From: [Ruminococcus] lactaris ATCC 29176
GTDB lineage: Bacteria > Bacillota > Clostridia > Lachnospirales > Lachnospiraceae
Assembly: GCF_025152405.1 (NCBI RefSeq)
Contig: NZ_CP102292.1
Coordinates: 930,001 to 994,000 of the forward strand
Length of the DNA stretch: 64,000 nt
Direction of reading: 5' to 3'
Shown piece after piece: positions 28,501-36,331 of the stretch. Each line of letters begins with the position of its first letter. Position 1 is the stretch's first letter. Below the pieces are notes generated by a model that saw only the letters and a list, made by a program, of their open reading frames with translations, was not told the DNA's origin and ran no database searches. The position numbers and the translations under genes are program-made.

Positions 28501-28788
28501 GAGTCATTCCAGGCATCTCTGTCGCTGGCACTGGGGCTGTCAGATGAAATCCAGGCCAATGCGGGAGGAATCTGCCTGGAGGCAATGTTCGTGGATGAAG
28601 GTTTCGGTTCTCTGGATGAGGAAGCACTGGAGCAGGCAATCAAGGCATTGGGAAATCTGACGCAGGGAAACCGCAGTGTGGGGATCATTTCTCATGTGGC
28701 TGAACTGAAAGAACGGATCGAAAATAAGATAATCGTGACGAAAGAGCGGGGCGGAGAAAAATTAGGCAGCAGGATTGAAATTATATAA
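25561..28788 (+). CDS. sbcC: Exonuclease SbcCD subunit C (Rad50-like ATPase)
   Basis: The SMC-like ATPase partner of SbcD. The 1075 residues show Walker A GDTGAGKTTIFD near residue 34, a long coiled coil rich in E/K/Q, a zinc hook CPVCGSVHHP near 536 at the coil apex, a second coil, then the ABC signature TLSGGESFQASLSLALG near 975 and Walker B MFVDEGFGSLD. The start at 25561 follows AAAGGAGAG; an in-frame ATG at 25537 lies inside sbcD and is rejected. The gene is complete. Confidence 0.96.
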   Translation: MKPEKLVISAFGPYAGRTEIDFTKLGGQGIYLITGDTGAGKTTIFDAITFALYGEASGQVRDSAMFRSKYAAEEIETYVEFLFSWRGKSYQVIRNPEYLARKKRGTGYTVRKSDATLVYPDERLPVTKAKEVTRAVTELLGLDYRQFTQIAMIAQGDFQKLLLAGTAQRGEIFRQLFHTELYQSLQLKLKDAVKMQWKQYDELRRSISQYLNGIRYGQEAEELTEKLEEMKKSGFDGRVVEGLELLLELTEREKEFLMQLEQKEKVLEESISESEKRLQKCMQKQELESSLRLQEEQREPLLQAAGKAEEERKKNPELQRKAEELEGEIRKIRERMERILRIETLGQKAEKLGEELEKVQKKCQEHTAQKEQLQRELDRFGALEAVREKYCGQLANLQEQADRLESAKDAYGTRMKKEAALTEKMRQLQEELDNRKEMLKKMGEEIEKSGDAGEIRLSLYQKKNNLTVQLNQAERLIEAKEEQSSLQKKLEFTTGRYLKARENYLPVKEAYEREFRLFLDTQAGILAEGLKEGMACPVCGSVHHPVLAEKCSEEISKESVDQKKAAADEAEKNVRNYSAMAGSLKEQLERLKKKAEQMEKDAGYHLEDAEWVKERLQKEIRTCGEELKKAEETLVQREKLVKAEEQKKAEQLQVEQLLHEQEKKMAEAQAQKSSAREILCQILGKMEKDEKRKSDSLKDSEVQELTVSAMKRLKSCTGEISEKKSAVEQEIQRREELKKEEGRLRAIVEQEKEKTVQLQAEKKSVEERIKEEQEKNGAESEREEILKEQILQKQEEQKKLKALQQKNQQEYEQILQKKAENEATIQTIRVQLEQLEDVNEEEILKEKSRMTEEKSQMAEEKKELYVRYSGNREIYDKVNVQRDLLEEVEKKYVWMKSLADTAGGNLNGKQKVELETYIQMAYFDRILRRANLRFMTMSSGQYELKRQKAPEDKKGKSGLELNVIDHYNGSERSVKTLSGGESFQASLSLALGLSDEIQANAGGICLEAMFVDEGFGSLDEEALEQAIKALGNLTQGNRSVGIISHVAELKERIENKIIVTKERGGEKLGSRIEII

Positions 28789-28796
28789 TTTCATGC

Positions 28797-28825
28797 TTTA
28801 ACTCGGAAAAGTATTATGATATACT
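28797..28825 (+). promoter_or_regulatory. Possible promoter of the aromatic oxo-acid operon
   Basis: TTTAAC (28797-28802), 17-bp spacer, TATACT (28820-28825), about 40 bp before paaK. The -35 is poor, so this is tentative. Confidence 0.4.
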
Positions 28826-28862
28826 TAAGAGAAGCGAATGCTTAAAAAGGAGGTACAAAGGA

Positions 28863-30173
28863 ATGATATGGGCAAAGGAAGAAACTCTGCCAAGAGAAGA
28901 GATCGAAAAGATCCAGTTAGATAAGCTGAAGACGACTGTCAGCTATATTTACGACAGAGTAAAACCTTATCGTGATAAGATGGATGCAGCCGGAGTGAAA
29001 CCGGAAGATATTCAGACGCTGGAAGACCTGAAAAAGCTGCCTTTTACATATAAAGCAGATTTTCGAGATCATTATCCGGATGGACTTTTTGCGGTAGATA
29101 AAAAGGAAATCGTGCGTTATCATGCAAGTTCAGGAACAACCGGCAAGCCAACTGTGGTCGGATATACAAGAAATGATCTGGATATCTGGCTGAATAATGT
29201 GGCAAGACTGGCCTGTATGGGCGGTGCCACTGCGGATGATGTGGCACAGATCTCATTTGGATACGGTACATTTACAGGAGCACTGGGGCTTCATGGTGGA
29301 CTGGAAAAGATCGGAGCGGCGGTGATCCCGATGTCTTCGGGCAATACAAATAAGCAGATCATGTTCCTTCAGGATATGGGGGTGACCCTTCTTGTGGCAA
29401 CGCCATCGTATGCACTGCATTTAGGAGAAGAACTGCGTCACCGGGGAATTGATCCTTCTAAGGATCTGAAGATCCATATCGGTTTGTTCGGCGGGGAAGG
29501 CATGACAGAGCCGATGCGTGATGAGATGCATAAAGTCTGGGGCGATCAGTTTGTCTGTACCCAGAATTATGGTATGAGTGAGCTTTGCGGACCGGGAGTT
29601 GCAGGGGAATGTACGGAGCTTTGTGGTATGCATATTAACGAAGACTGGTTTATCCCGGAAGTCATTGATCCTGAGACTGAGGAGGTTCTTCCACCGGGAG
29701 AACTTGGGGAACTGGTAGTGACCTGCCTTGGAAAAGAAGCACTTCCGCTTGTAAGATACCGCACAGGAGATCTGACAAGACTGATGTACGAACCGTGTAA
29801 ATGTGGAAGAACGACAGTCAGGATGGAGAATCTTTCAGGACGTGCCGATGATATGCTTGTGATCCGCGGTGTGAATGTATTCCCGGGACAGATCGAGGAA
29901 GTTCTGTTCAAGATTGATGAGATCGGACCACATTATGAAATTCTGGTAGAGCGTAAGAACCGTCTGGATGTGATGACTATCACGGTAGAACTGATCGATG
30001 ACCGTCTTCTGGACAGTTATGGACAGTTGAGTGAACTGGAGAACCGGATCAAGACAAGATTAAAGTCCCAGCTTGGACTTGCAACACAGATCCGGCTGGT
30101 TGCACCGAACTCTCTGCAGCGGTTTGAGGGAAAAGCAAAACGTGTGACAGATTTACGAAAGGATGGACTGTAA
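28863..30173 (+). CDS. paaK: Phenylacetate-CoA ligase family protein, first copy
   Basis: An AMP-forming acyl-CoA ligase of the PaaK type, linking aryl acetates to CoA with ATP or, in fermenters, possibly helping recover energy from aryl-acyl-CoA. Seen: the ATP loop HASSGTTGKPTVVGYT, QNYGMSELCGPGVAGEC, VRYRTGDLTRL, CKCGRTTVRMENLSGRADDM and the C-terminal IRGVNVFPGQIE. At 436 residues it is standard. The start follows AAGGAGG. It opens a six-gene run in which the iorA start is 2 bp after its stop. A second PaaK paralogue lies five genes down, so the two may prefer different aryl acids. Confidence 0.92.
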   Translation: MIWAKEETLPREEIEKIQLDKLKTTVSYIYDRVKPYRDKMDAAGVKPEDIQTLEDLKKLPFTYKADFRDHYPDGLFAVDKKEIVRYHASSGTTGKPTVVGYTRNDLDIWLNNVARLACMGGATADDVAQISFGYGTFTGALGLHGGLEKIGAAVIPMSSGNTNKQIMFLQDMGVTLLVATPSYALHLGEELRHRGIDPSKDLKIHIGLFGGEGMTEPMRDEMHKVWGDQFVCTQNYGMSELCGPGVAGECTELCGMHINEDWFIPEVIDPETEEVLPPGELGELVVTCLGKEALPLVRYRTGDLTRLMYEPCKCGRTTVRMENLSGRADDMLVIRGVNVFPGQIEEVLFKIDEIGPHYEILVERKNRLDVMTITVELIDDRLLDSYGQLSELENRIKTRLKSQLGLATQIRLVAPNSLQRFEGKAKRVTDLRKDGL

Positions 30174-30174
30174 A

Positions 30175-31920
30175 ATGGCAGAAAAAGTAATTATGCTCGG
30201 AAATGAAGCGATTGCCCGCGGAGCATACGAGGCGGGAGTAAAAGTTTCTTCCGCATATCCGGGAACTCCGAGTACTGAGATCAGTGAATACCTTGTCCAG
30301 TACAGGGATGATGTATATGAAGAATGGGCACCGAACGAGAAGGTTGCTACAGAGGTAGCGGTAGGTGCAAGCATCGCAGGTGTGCGTTCCATGGCCTGTA
30401 TGAAGCATGTAGGACTGAATGTGGCAGCAGATCCGCTCTATTCAGTATCTTATATGGGAGTAAACGGTGGACTTGTTCTTGTTGTTGCGGATGATCCGGG
30501 ACTTTACAGCTCTCAGAACGAGCAGGATACAAGAATGGTTGCAAGGGCAGCACAGATCCCGGTTATCGAACCTTCGGACAGTGCAGAGGCAAAAGATTTC
30601 TTTAAGGCAGCTTTTGAACTCAGTGAGAAATTCGACCGTCCGTTTATTTTCAGAACGACAACGAGACTGGCACATTCACAAGGACTGGTTGAGCTTTGTG
30701 AGCGTGAAAATATAGAAGATAAGGAATATATAAAGAATATTCAGAAAAATGTCATGATGCCGGGAAATGCAAAGCAGAGACATATTGAGATCGAACGTCT
30801 GAACAGGGAACTGGCAGAGGCAGCTAATACCCTTCCGATCAACAGAGTTGAGATGAACGATACCAAGATTGGAGTTATTACCAGTGGAATCCCATATCAG
30901 TATGTAAAAGAAGCATTGCCGGAGGCGTCTGTACTGAAGCTGGGAATGGTGAATCCGCTTCCAAGAAAGCTGATCGAAGATTTTGCAGAAAAAGTTGATA
31001 CACTCTATATTGTAGAGGAACTGGATCCGGTGATCGAGACGCAGGTAAAATCCTGGGGAATCCAGGCGATTGGCAAGGAAATCTTCACAGTACAGGGAGA
31101 ATACAGTGCCAATATGCTCCGTAAAGCGATTCTGAAGCAGGAACTGGAACTGAAAGAGCCTGCAAAAGCACCGGGAAGACCGCCAATCCTCTGTCCGGGA
31201 TGTCCGCACAGAAGTGTATTCTTTGTCCTGAACCGTCTGAAAATGCATGCAGCAGGTGATATCGGATGTTATACATTAGGTGCAGTTGCACCGCTGAGTG
31301 TCATCGATACAACGATGTGTATGGGATCAAGTATTTCCACACTTCATGGAATGGAGAAGGCAAAAGGAAAAGAGTATATCAAGAACTGGGTTGCCGTGAT
31401 CGGTGATTCTACTTTCATGCATACAGGTGTTAATTCACTGATGAATATGGTTTACAACAAAGCGACCGGAACAGTGATCATCATGGATAATTCCACGACA
31501 GGAATGACCGGACATCAGGATCACTCCGCAACCGGAAAGACATTGCAGGGAGATCCGACTTATGCCATTGATATTCCGGAATTATGTCATGCAGTCGGAG
31601 TGAAGCATGTCAATGTAGTGAATGCATTTGATATCGAATTGCTTCAGAAGACGATTAAAGAAGAAGTGGCAAGGGATGAAGTATCTGTTATCATCACAAA
31701 GACTCCTTGTGTTCTGCTTGACAAGAGAAAGAAGCCATTGTATCTGGCACATGAAGATCAGTGTAAGAAATGCGGTCTCTGCATGAAACCGGGATGTCCG
31801 GCCATGACAAAGAATGCAGACGGAAGTGTTCATATTGATGATACGATGTGTACTGGATGCGGACTGTGCGAAAAACTGTGTAAATTTAATGTGATAGAAC
31901 TTGTAAAGGAGGGCGAATAA
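30175..31920 (+). CDS. iorA: Indolepyruvate ferredoxin oxidoreductase, alpha subunit
   Basis: The large subunit of the enzyme that oxidises aromatic 2-oxo acids (indolepyruvate, phenylpyruvate, hydroxyphenylpyruvate) to the aryl-acetyl-CoA, passing electrons to ferredoxin. Seen: SAYPGTPSTEISEYL, CPGCPHRSVFFVLNRL, the thiamine diphosphate site GDSTFMHTGVNSLMN to IIMDNSTTGMTG, and two C-terminal [4Fe-4S] ferredoxin motifs (CKKCGLCMKPGCPA and CTGCGLCEKLCKF). The start at 30175 is preferred over an in-frame ATG at 30163 inside paaK. The 581 residues are normal. Confidence 0.95.
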   Translation: MAEKVIMLGNEAIARGAYEAGVKVSSAYPGTPSTEISEYLVQYRDDVYEEWAPNEKVATEVAVGASIAGVRSMACMKHVGLNVAADPLYSVSYMGVNGGLVLVVADDPGLYSSQNEQDTRMVARAAQIPVIEPSDSAEAKDFFKAAFELSEKFDRPFIFRTTTRLAHSQGLVELCERENIEDKEYIKNIQKNVMMPGNAKQRHIEIERLNRELAEAANTLPINRVEMNDTKIGVITSGIPYQYVKEALPEASVLKLGMVNPLPRKLIEDFAEKVDTLYIVEELDPVIETQVKSWGIQAIGKEIFTVQGEYSANMLRKAILKQELELKEPAKAPGRPPILCPGCPHRSVFFVLNRLKMHAAGDIGCYTLGAVAPLSVIDTTMCMGSSISTLHGMEKAKGKEYIKNWVAVIGDSTFMHTGVNSLMNMVYNKATGTVIIMDNSTTGMTGHQDHSATGKTLQGDPTYAIDIPELCHAVGVKHVNVVNAFDIELLQKTIKEEVARDEVSVIITKTPCVLLDKRKKPLYLAHEDQCKKCGLCMKPGCPAMTKNADGSVHIDDTMCTGCGLCEKLCKFNVIELVKEGE

Positions 31921-31921
31921 G

Positions 31922-32491
31922 ATGGCAGTAAAAAATATTATGATCGTCGGTGTCGGCGGACAGGGAACCCTTCTTACGAGCCGGATCCTGGGAGGGCTGA
32001 CCATCGCAGGCGGATATGATGTCAAGCTTTCAGAAGTACACGGCATGGCACAGAGAGGCGGAAGTGTTGTAACATTTGTCCGTTATGGTGACAAGGTTGC
32101 AGAGCCGATCGTAGAAGAGGGACAGGCAGATGTCCTGATCGCATTTGAGAGACTGGAGGCACTCCGTTATGCACATTTTCTGAAAAAAGATGGGGCTCTG
32201 ATCGTAAATGACTGGAGAATCGATCCGATGCCGGTTGTGATCGGAAATGCAGAATATCCGGATCATATCATTGAGGATCTGGAAAAGGAATACAAAGTAT
32301 ATAAAGTAGATGCCACAGAAGAATCCAGAAAGCTTGGAAATCCACGAGTCTTTAACCTGATCGTTCTTGGAATCGCCGCACAGCATATGGATTTCACAAA
32401 AGAACAGTGGTATGAAGTGATCGAAAAGACTGTACCTCCGAAGACGATTGAGATCAATAAAAAGGCATTTGAGGTTGGATTTAATCTTTAA
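31922..32491 (+). CDS. iorB: Indolepyruvate ferredoxin oxidoreductase, beta subunit
   Basis: The small subunit of the iorA complex, 189 residues, the pyruvate/ferredoxin oxidoreductase gamma-type domain. Seen: IMIVGVGGQGTLLTSRILGG and SEVHGMAQRGGSVVTFVRYG, both typical. It starts 1 bp after the iorA stop, so the subunits are translationally linked. Confidence 0.95.
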   Translation: MAVKNIMIVGVGGQGTLLTSRILGGLTIAGGYDVKLSEVHGMAQRGGSVVTFVRYGDKVAEPIVEEGQADVLIAFERLEALRYAHFLKKDGALIVNDWRIDPMPVVIGNAEYPDHIIEDLEKEYKVYKVDATEESRKLGNPRVFNLIVLGIAAQHMDFTKEQWYEVIEKTVPPKTIEINKKAFEVGFNL

Positions 32492-32519
32492 ATATATGTG
32501 CAGGGAAAGGAGAAAAAAG

Positions 32520-32939
32520 ATGATCAGACAGCTTTCAGTATTTGTGGAAAACCAGCCGGGGAGTATGATGAGAGTGACTTCTGTATTGACAGATAGCCAT
32601 ATTAATATCCGTGCGATCTCCACATTTGATACACCGGAATTTGGGATCATGCGTCTGGTAGTAGATGAGCCGGAGTGCGCAAAAGAAAGTCTGACAGCAA
32701 AAGGGTTTGTTACAAGGATCACGGAAGTAGTCGGGGCTGAGCTTAAGGATGAAAAAGGAAACCTGAACCGGATGCTTACGATCCTTGCAGATGGAGAGAT
32801 CAATGTAAATTATATTTATTCGTTTGTGATCCGCGAGGGAAAAGCACCGGTGATCGTATTCCATACGGATGATTTTGACAAGGCACAGAAAGTCCTGGAG
32901 AAGGCAGATGTGAAACTGGTAGAGGAAGAAGATTTATAG
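32520..32939 (+). CDS. Tandem ACT-domain protein, first copy
   Basis: A 139-residue stand-alone regulator made of two ACT domains. The first opens QLSVFVENQPGSMMRVTSVLTDSHINIRAIS; the second opens after LKDEKGNLNRMLTILADGEINVNYIYSF. ACT domains bind amino acids, so it may sense an aromatic amino acid and control the neighbouring enzymes, which is inference from position. The start at 32520 follows AAAGGAGA; an upstream in-frame codon lies within iorB. A second, related ACT protein closes the operon. Confidence 0.88.
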   Translation: MIRQLSVFVENQPGSMMRVTSVLTDSHINIRAISTFDTPEFGIMRLVVDEPECAKESLTAKGFVTRITEVVGAELKDEKGNLNRMLTILADGEINVNYIYSFVIREGKAPVIVFHTDDFDKAQKVLEKADVKLVEEEDL

Positions 32940-32956
32940 AAAAAGGAGAAGCGAAG

Positions 32957-34288
32957 ATGGCGGCAGTATCATTAGAAAATTGGGAAGAACGGATCCGGGA
33001 TCCCAAAGTGGAATGTATGAGCAGTGACGAGATGGCAGCACTGCAGAGCAAGCGTCTTGTAGATGTGGTAAAAAGAGTATATGACCATGTGGATTTTTAC
33101 CATAAAAAAATGAAAGAGACCGGAGTAGAACCGGGCGATATCCGTTCTATTGAAGATATCAACAAGCTTCCTTTTACTACGAAGGAAGACCTGAGAGCCA
33201 ATTATCCATTCGGACTTCTTGCAATTCCGCAGTCGGATGTGGTACGTGTGCAGGGAACTTCCGGTACTACCGGAAAACTGACGATCGCACCGTATTCACA
33301 GAAAGATGTGGAAGTATGGGGAGAATGTGTGGCAAGATGTCTGACGATGGCAGGACTTACAAAAGATGATATTCTGCACGTATGCTATGGATATGGACTT
33401 TTTACCGGTGGTCTTGGACTGGATTTTGGGGCAAGAGCGTTAGGTGCAATGACGATCCCGATGTCAGCAGGAAATACCAAGCGTCAGATGATGGTCATGG
33501 AAGACCTTGGAGCAACTGCATTTGCATGTACTCCATCTTATGCACTTTATCTTGCTGAGTCCATTCAGGAAGCTGGACTGACAGACCGGCTGAAGATCAG
33601 GGCAGGAATCCACGGAGCAGAACCATGGACAGAAGAGATGCGTAAAAAAATTGAAAATATTCTTCATATCAACTGCTTTGATATTTATGGATTATGTGAG
33701 ATTACCGGACCGGGTGTGGCAATGGATTGTATCCATCATGCAGGACTTCATGTCAATGCGGATCATTTCTATCCTGAAGTATTGAACCCTGCAACGAATG
33801 AAGCGTGTGCAGACGGGGAAACCGGAGAGCTTGTCTTTACAACGTTATCCAAAGAAGCAATGCCGCTTCTGCGTTACCGCACGAAAGATCTGACCAGCAT
33901 TGACCACAGTCGTTGTGCCTGCGGAAGAACAACTCCGAGAATTTCCAAGTTCACTGGAAGAACAGACGATATGAAGGTGATCCGTGGAGTCAATGTATTC
34001 CCGACCCAGGTTGAGACAGCACTGCTTAGTATGGGTGGTGCGGTAGCTCCACATTATATGATGATCGTAGACAGAGAGGATAATCTGGATGTACTTACCG
34101 TTATGGTGGAAGTAGATGAGAGCATGTTCTCAGATGAGATCCGTAAACTGGATGCACTGAGAGATAAGATCGCAGCAATTCTGAAGACAGCACTTGGAGT
34201 GTCTGTCAGAGTGAAACTGGTTGAGCCGAAATCGATCCAGAGAAGCGAAGGAAAAGCAGTTCGTGTGATCGACAACAGGAATCTGTAG
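32957..34288 (+). CDS. Phenylacetate-CoA ligase family protein, second copy
   Basis: A 443-residue paralogue of the ligase at 28863, AMP-forming type. Seen: VQGTSGTTGKLTIAPYS, HVCYGYGLFTGGLGLDFG, YGLCEITGPGVAMDC, LRYRTKDLTSID, CACGRTTPRISKFTGRTDDM and VIRGVNVFPTQVE. In the motif after SGTTGK it has L where the first copy has P, and other pocket stretches differ, which suggests a different aryl acid. It sits between the two ACT genes, 17 bp after the first. Confidence 0.92.
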   Translation: MAAVSLENWEERIRDPKVECMSSDEMAALQSKRLVDVVKRVYDHVDFYHKKMKETGVEPGDIRSIEDINKLPFTTKEDLRANYPFGLLAIPQSDVVRVQGTSGTTGKLTIAPYSQKDVEVWGECVARCLTMAGLTKDDILHVCYGYGLFTGGLGLDFGARALGAMTIPMSAGNTKRQMMVMEDLGATAFACTPSYALYLAESIQEAGLTDRLKIRAGIHGAEPWTEEMRKKIENILHINCFDIYGLCEITGPGVAMDCIHHAGLHVNADHFYPEVLNPATNEACADGETGELVFTTLSKEAMPLLRYRTKDLTSIDHSRCACGRTTPRISKFTGRTDDMKVIRGVNVFPTQVETALLSMGGAVAPHYMMIVDREDNLDVLTVMVEVDESMFSDEIRKLDALRDKIAAILKTALGVSVRVKLVEPKSIQRSEGKAVRVIDNRNL

Positions 34289-34304
34289 AAAGGGGAAAGG
34301 AAGA

Positions 34305-34751
34305 ATGGGAATTACAATTCAGCAGTTATCAGTTTTTCTTGAGAACAGAGAAGGACGTCTTGATGAAGTGCTTTCTGTACTGGCGGGAAATGATATCAAT
34401 ATCGTAGCGTTAAGTCTTGCAGACACCTCCGAATACGGAATGCTGCGTATGATCGTATCAGATCCGAATAAAGGAAAAGCCGTATTGAAAGAAAATGGAA
34501 TTACTTCCATGCTGACCGATGTTGTTGCACTGAGAGTTCCTCATGAGACCGGTTCACTGAGCCGGGCAATGCATCAGATCGTGGAAGGTGATGTGAATAT
34601 TGAATATATGTATGCTTTTGCTAACGGGGCAGATGCTTCTGCTGTTCTTAAGACCGATGATCCGGCAAGGGTTGTTGATATTTTAAGAGGAAGTGGCTTT
34701 GATGTCTGGGAAGCAGACCAGGCGTATGTGTCGAATGTAAGCGGAGCATGA
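34305..34751 (+). CDS. Tandem ACT-domain protein, second copy
   Basis: A 148-residue double ACT protein: QQLSVFLENREGRLDEVLSVLAGNDINIVALSLA, then VPHETGSLSRAMHQIVEGDVNIEYMYAFA. It is similar in layout to the product at 32520, so ligase and ACT genes appear to have duplicated as a pair. It is the last gene before a strong terminator at 34807. The ligand is unknown; an aromatic amino acid or its oxo acid is the natural guess. Confidence 0.88.
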   Translation: MGITIQQLSVFLENREGRLDEVLSVLAGNDINIVALSLADTSEYGMLRMIVSDPNKGKAVLKENGITSMLTDVVALRVPHETGSLSRAMHQIVEGDVNIEYMYAFANGADASAVLKTDDPARVVDILRGSGFDVWEADQAYVSNVSGA

Positions 34752-34806
34752 TCTGGTTACCGGAGCAGAAGAAATACCATAAAATGTAATTGAAAAACGA
34801 AATACA

Positions 34807-34846
34807 AATCCCCCTGCAGGTCATTGATGATCTGCAGGGGGATTTC
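34807..34846 (+). terminator. Terminator of the paaK-ior-ACT operon
   Basis: AAATCCCCCTGCAG (34807-34820) pairs perfectly with CTGCAGGGGGATTT (34833-34846), a 14-bp stem with a 12-base loop. The T-tract is short. The hairpin is symmetrical, so it could work for both strands. Confidence 0.8.
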
Positions 34847-34887
34847 GTTAATCTCATTTCCTGTATTACTTTTAATATTAAATTTGA

Positions 34888-35079
34888 TGTCGGGGTCAAA
34901 AGCCCCCGACTATGATACCTACGGATTGTTACGCACTATGTGCTCCCACAATCCTACCCAACATTCGCATATCGTAGTGCTTACGCCCCGCTTTTATGCT
35001 CATATTGGGGCGGGTCACAAGGTCATTTTACCACTAGTGTGCGAGTACACGTGGTGTCAGACCTTGTGACCCTGGTATC
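34888..35079 (-). repeat. Dispersed hairpin element, copy C (192 bp, longest form)
   Basis: Flanked by a perfect 10-bp direct repeat TTAAATTTGA at 34878-34887 and 35080-35089. Read on the minus strand: outer stem GATACC/GGTATC, a large hairpin with a perfect 13-bp stem GGGTCACAAGGTC/GACCTTGTGACCC (plus-strand positions 35012-35024 and 35060-35072), a GCCCC/GGGGC hairpin, GGATTGT/ACAATCC enclosing GCAC-ATA-GTGC, and the terminal GTCGGGG/CCCCGAC. Relative to copy B, the outer stem changed at both partners (G-C to A-T) and the inner hairpin is GCAC/GTGC instead of GTGC/GCAC. Lies between convergent genes. Confidence 0.8.
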
Positions 35080-35128
35080 TTAAATTTGAGCTTATCTATA
35101 ATAATTAAAAGGTACAATGAATATTTGA

Positions 35129-35326
35129 TTAAAGTTTTACTACGTTTGTTGCCTGAGGTCCTTTAGCTCCTTCTGTTACATCGAACTCTACAGCCTGACC
35201 TTCTTCAAGTGATTTGAATCCATCCATCACCAGTCCTGAATAGTGAACGAAGATGTCATTTCCTTCAGAGTCGGAGATGAATCCATAACCCTTCTGGTTG
35301 TTAAACCATTTTACTGTACCTGTCAT
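35129..35326 (-). CDS. Cold shock protein
   Basis: A 65-residue single cold-shock domain that binds single-stranded RNA or DNA as a chaperone. RNP1 is KGYGFIS and RNP2 is DIFVHYS. The opening [16 protein letters not shown] and length are typical of CspA-type proteins. A good sigma-A promoter lies upstream at 35390-35418, with a leader of about 60 bases. The 3' end faces hairpin element C. Confidence 0.95.
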   Translation of the reverse strand: MTGTVKWFNNQKGYGFISDSEGNDIFVHYSGLVMDGFKSLEEGQAVEFDVTEGAKGPQATNVVKL

Positions 35327-35389
35327 TGTTGTTGCCCTCCATAAAAAAATAAGTTGTTAGACCGGGAATCAAAAACCCGATACCGTTTT

Positions 35390-35418
35390 AGAATAGCATA
35401 TTTAACAATAAAAGTCAA
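35390..35418 (-). promoter_or_regulatory. Probable cold-shock gene promoter
   Basis: Minus-strand TTGACT (35413-35418), 17-bp spacer, TATTCT (35390-35395). The leader between it and the gene contains a small hairpin (CGGGTTTTTGATTCCCG). Confidence 0.65.
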
Positions 35419-35481
35419 TGCAAATCTGATTGAGGTTGTAAAATTACACAAAAATAATGTGCTAAAATTATGCGAAATGCC

Positions 35482-35548
35482 GAAAGTGATTATTCGTGAA
35501 AATAAATGACTGAAAATGATTGACTGTGACTGAAAATGATTTTATTAT
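35482..35548 (+). promoter_or_regulatory. fruRKA promoter with direct-repeat operator
   Basis: Promoter TTGACT (35520-35525), 17-bp spacer, TATTAT (35543-35548). The 15-bp sequence TGACTGAAAATGATT occurs at 35507-35521 and 35527-35541, and a weaker GAAAGTGATT at 35482-35491. The GAAARTGATT cores are 30 and 20 bp apart, placing them on one face of the helix across the -35 and spacer. This is a likely operator for the adjacent DeoR-type regulator. Confidence 0.65.
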
Positions 35549-35581
35549 AAGGGCAGAGAAATGAAAGAAGGAGGTGCAGAG

Positions 35582-36331
35582 ATGCTTACGGAAGAGCGGT
35601 TTGCCGAGATTCTGAGAATGCTCGGAGAGGAAAAATCGGTCACAGTGCAGGAACTTACGGAGAGACTGGCAACTTCAGAATCGACGATCCGAAGAGACCT
35701 GACAGCACTTGCGGAAAAGGGATTACTGGTGAAAGTTCATGGTGGGGCGACGGCTTTGGAGATGGATTATACAACCAAAGATGTAGAAATCACATCGCGG
35801 ATGACACAGAATGTAGATGAAAAATCCCTGATCGGAAAGTATGCGGCATCCTTGATCGAGAAAGAAGATTTTGTTTATCTGGATTCGGGAAGCAGTATTG
35901 CACAGATGCTAAAATACATGACCGGCAGTGGGGCGGTATTTGTGACGAATGGGATTGCCCATGCACAGAGCCTGACAAAGAAAGGGATTACTGTCTATCT
36001 GGTTGGAGGGATGTTTAAAGGAGCAACGGATGCGGTGATCGGAAGTCAGGCTGTGGAGGATCTGAAAAAGTATAATTTTACAAAAGGATTTTTTGGAACG
36101 AATGGTGTAGATAAAAAGCATGGGTTTACGACGCCCGATCCTGCGGAAGCGATGATAAAAAAAGCTGCCATGGAACGGTGCAGAACATGCTATATTCTAG
36201 CAGATTCAAGTAAAATCGGTCAAATCGCTCCGGTTACGTTTGCAAAATTCGATCAGGCAAAATTAATCACTACAGAACTTACGGATAAGGATCTGAAAAA
36301 GGAAAAAAATATTGTAGAGGTGAAAGCATGA
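35582..36331 (+). CDS. fruR: DeoR-family transcriptional regulator of the fructose operon
   Basis: A 249-residue repressor. The N-terminal winged helix (VTVQELTERLATSESTIRRDLTALAEKGLLVKVHGGAT) is the DeoR signature. The C-terminal DeoRC sensor domain includes VYLDSGSSIAQML and ILADSSKIGQ and resembles sugar-phosphate isomerase folds, so it probably binds fructose 1-phosphate, as known FruR proteins do. The start at 35582 follows AGGAGGTG; the in-frame ATG at 35561 lies before that site. It overlaps fruK by 4 bp (ATGA) and heads the operon it probably represses. Confidence 0.9.
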   Translation: MLTEERFAEILRMLGEEKSVTVQELTERLATSESTIRRDLTALAEKGLLVKVHGGATALEMDYTTKDVEITSRMTQNVDEKSLIGKYAASLIEKEDFVYLDSGSSIAQMLKYMTGSGAVFVTNGIAHAQSLTKKGITVYLVGGMFKGATDAVIGSQAVEDLKKYNFTKGFFGTNGVDKKHGFTTPDPAEAMIKKAAMERCRTCYILADSSKIGQIAPVTFAKFDQAKLITTELTDKDLKKEKNIVEVKA

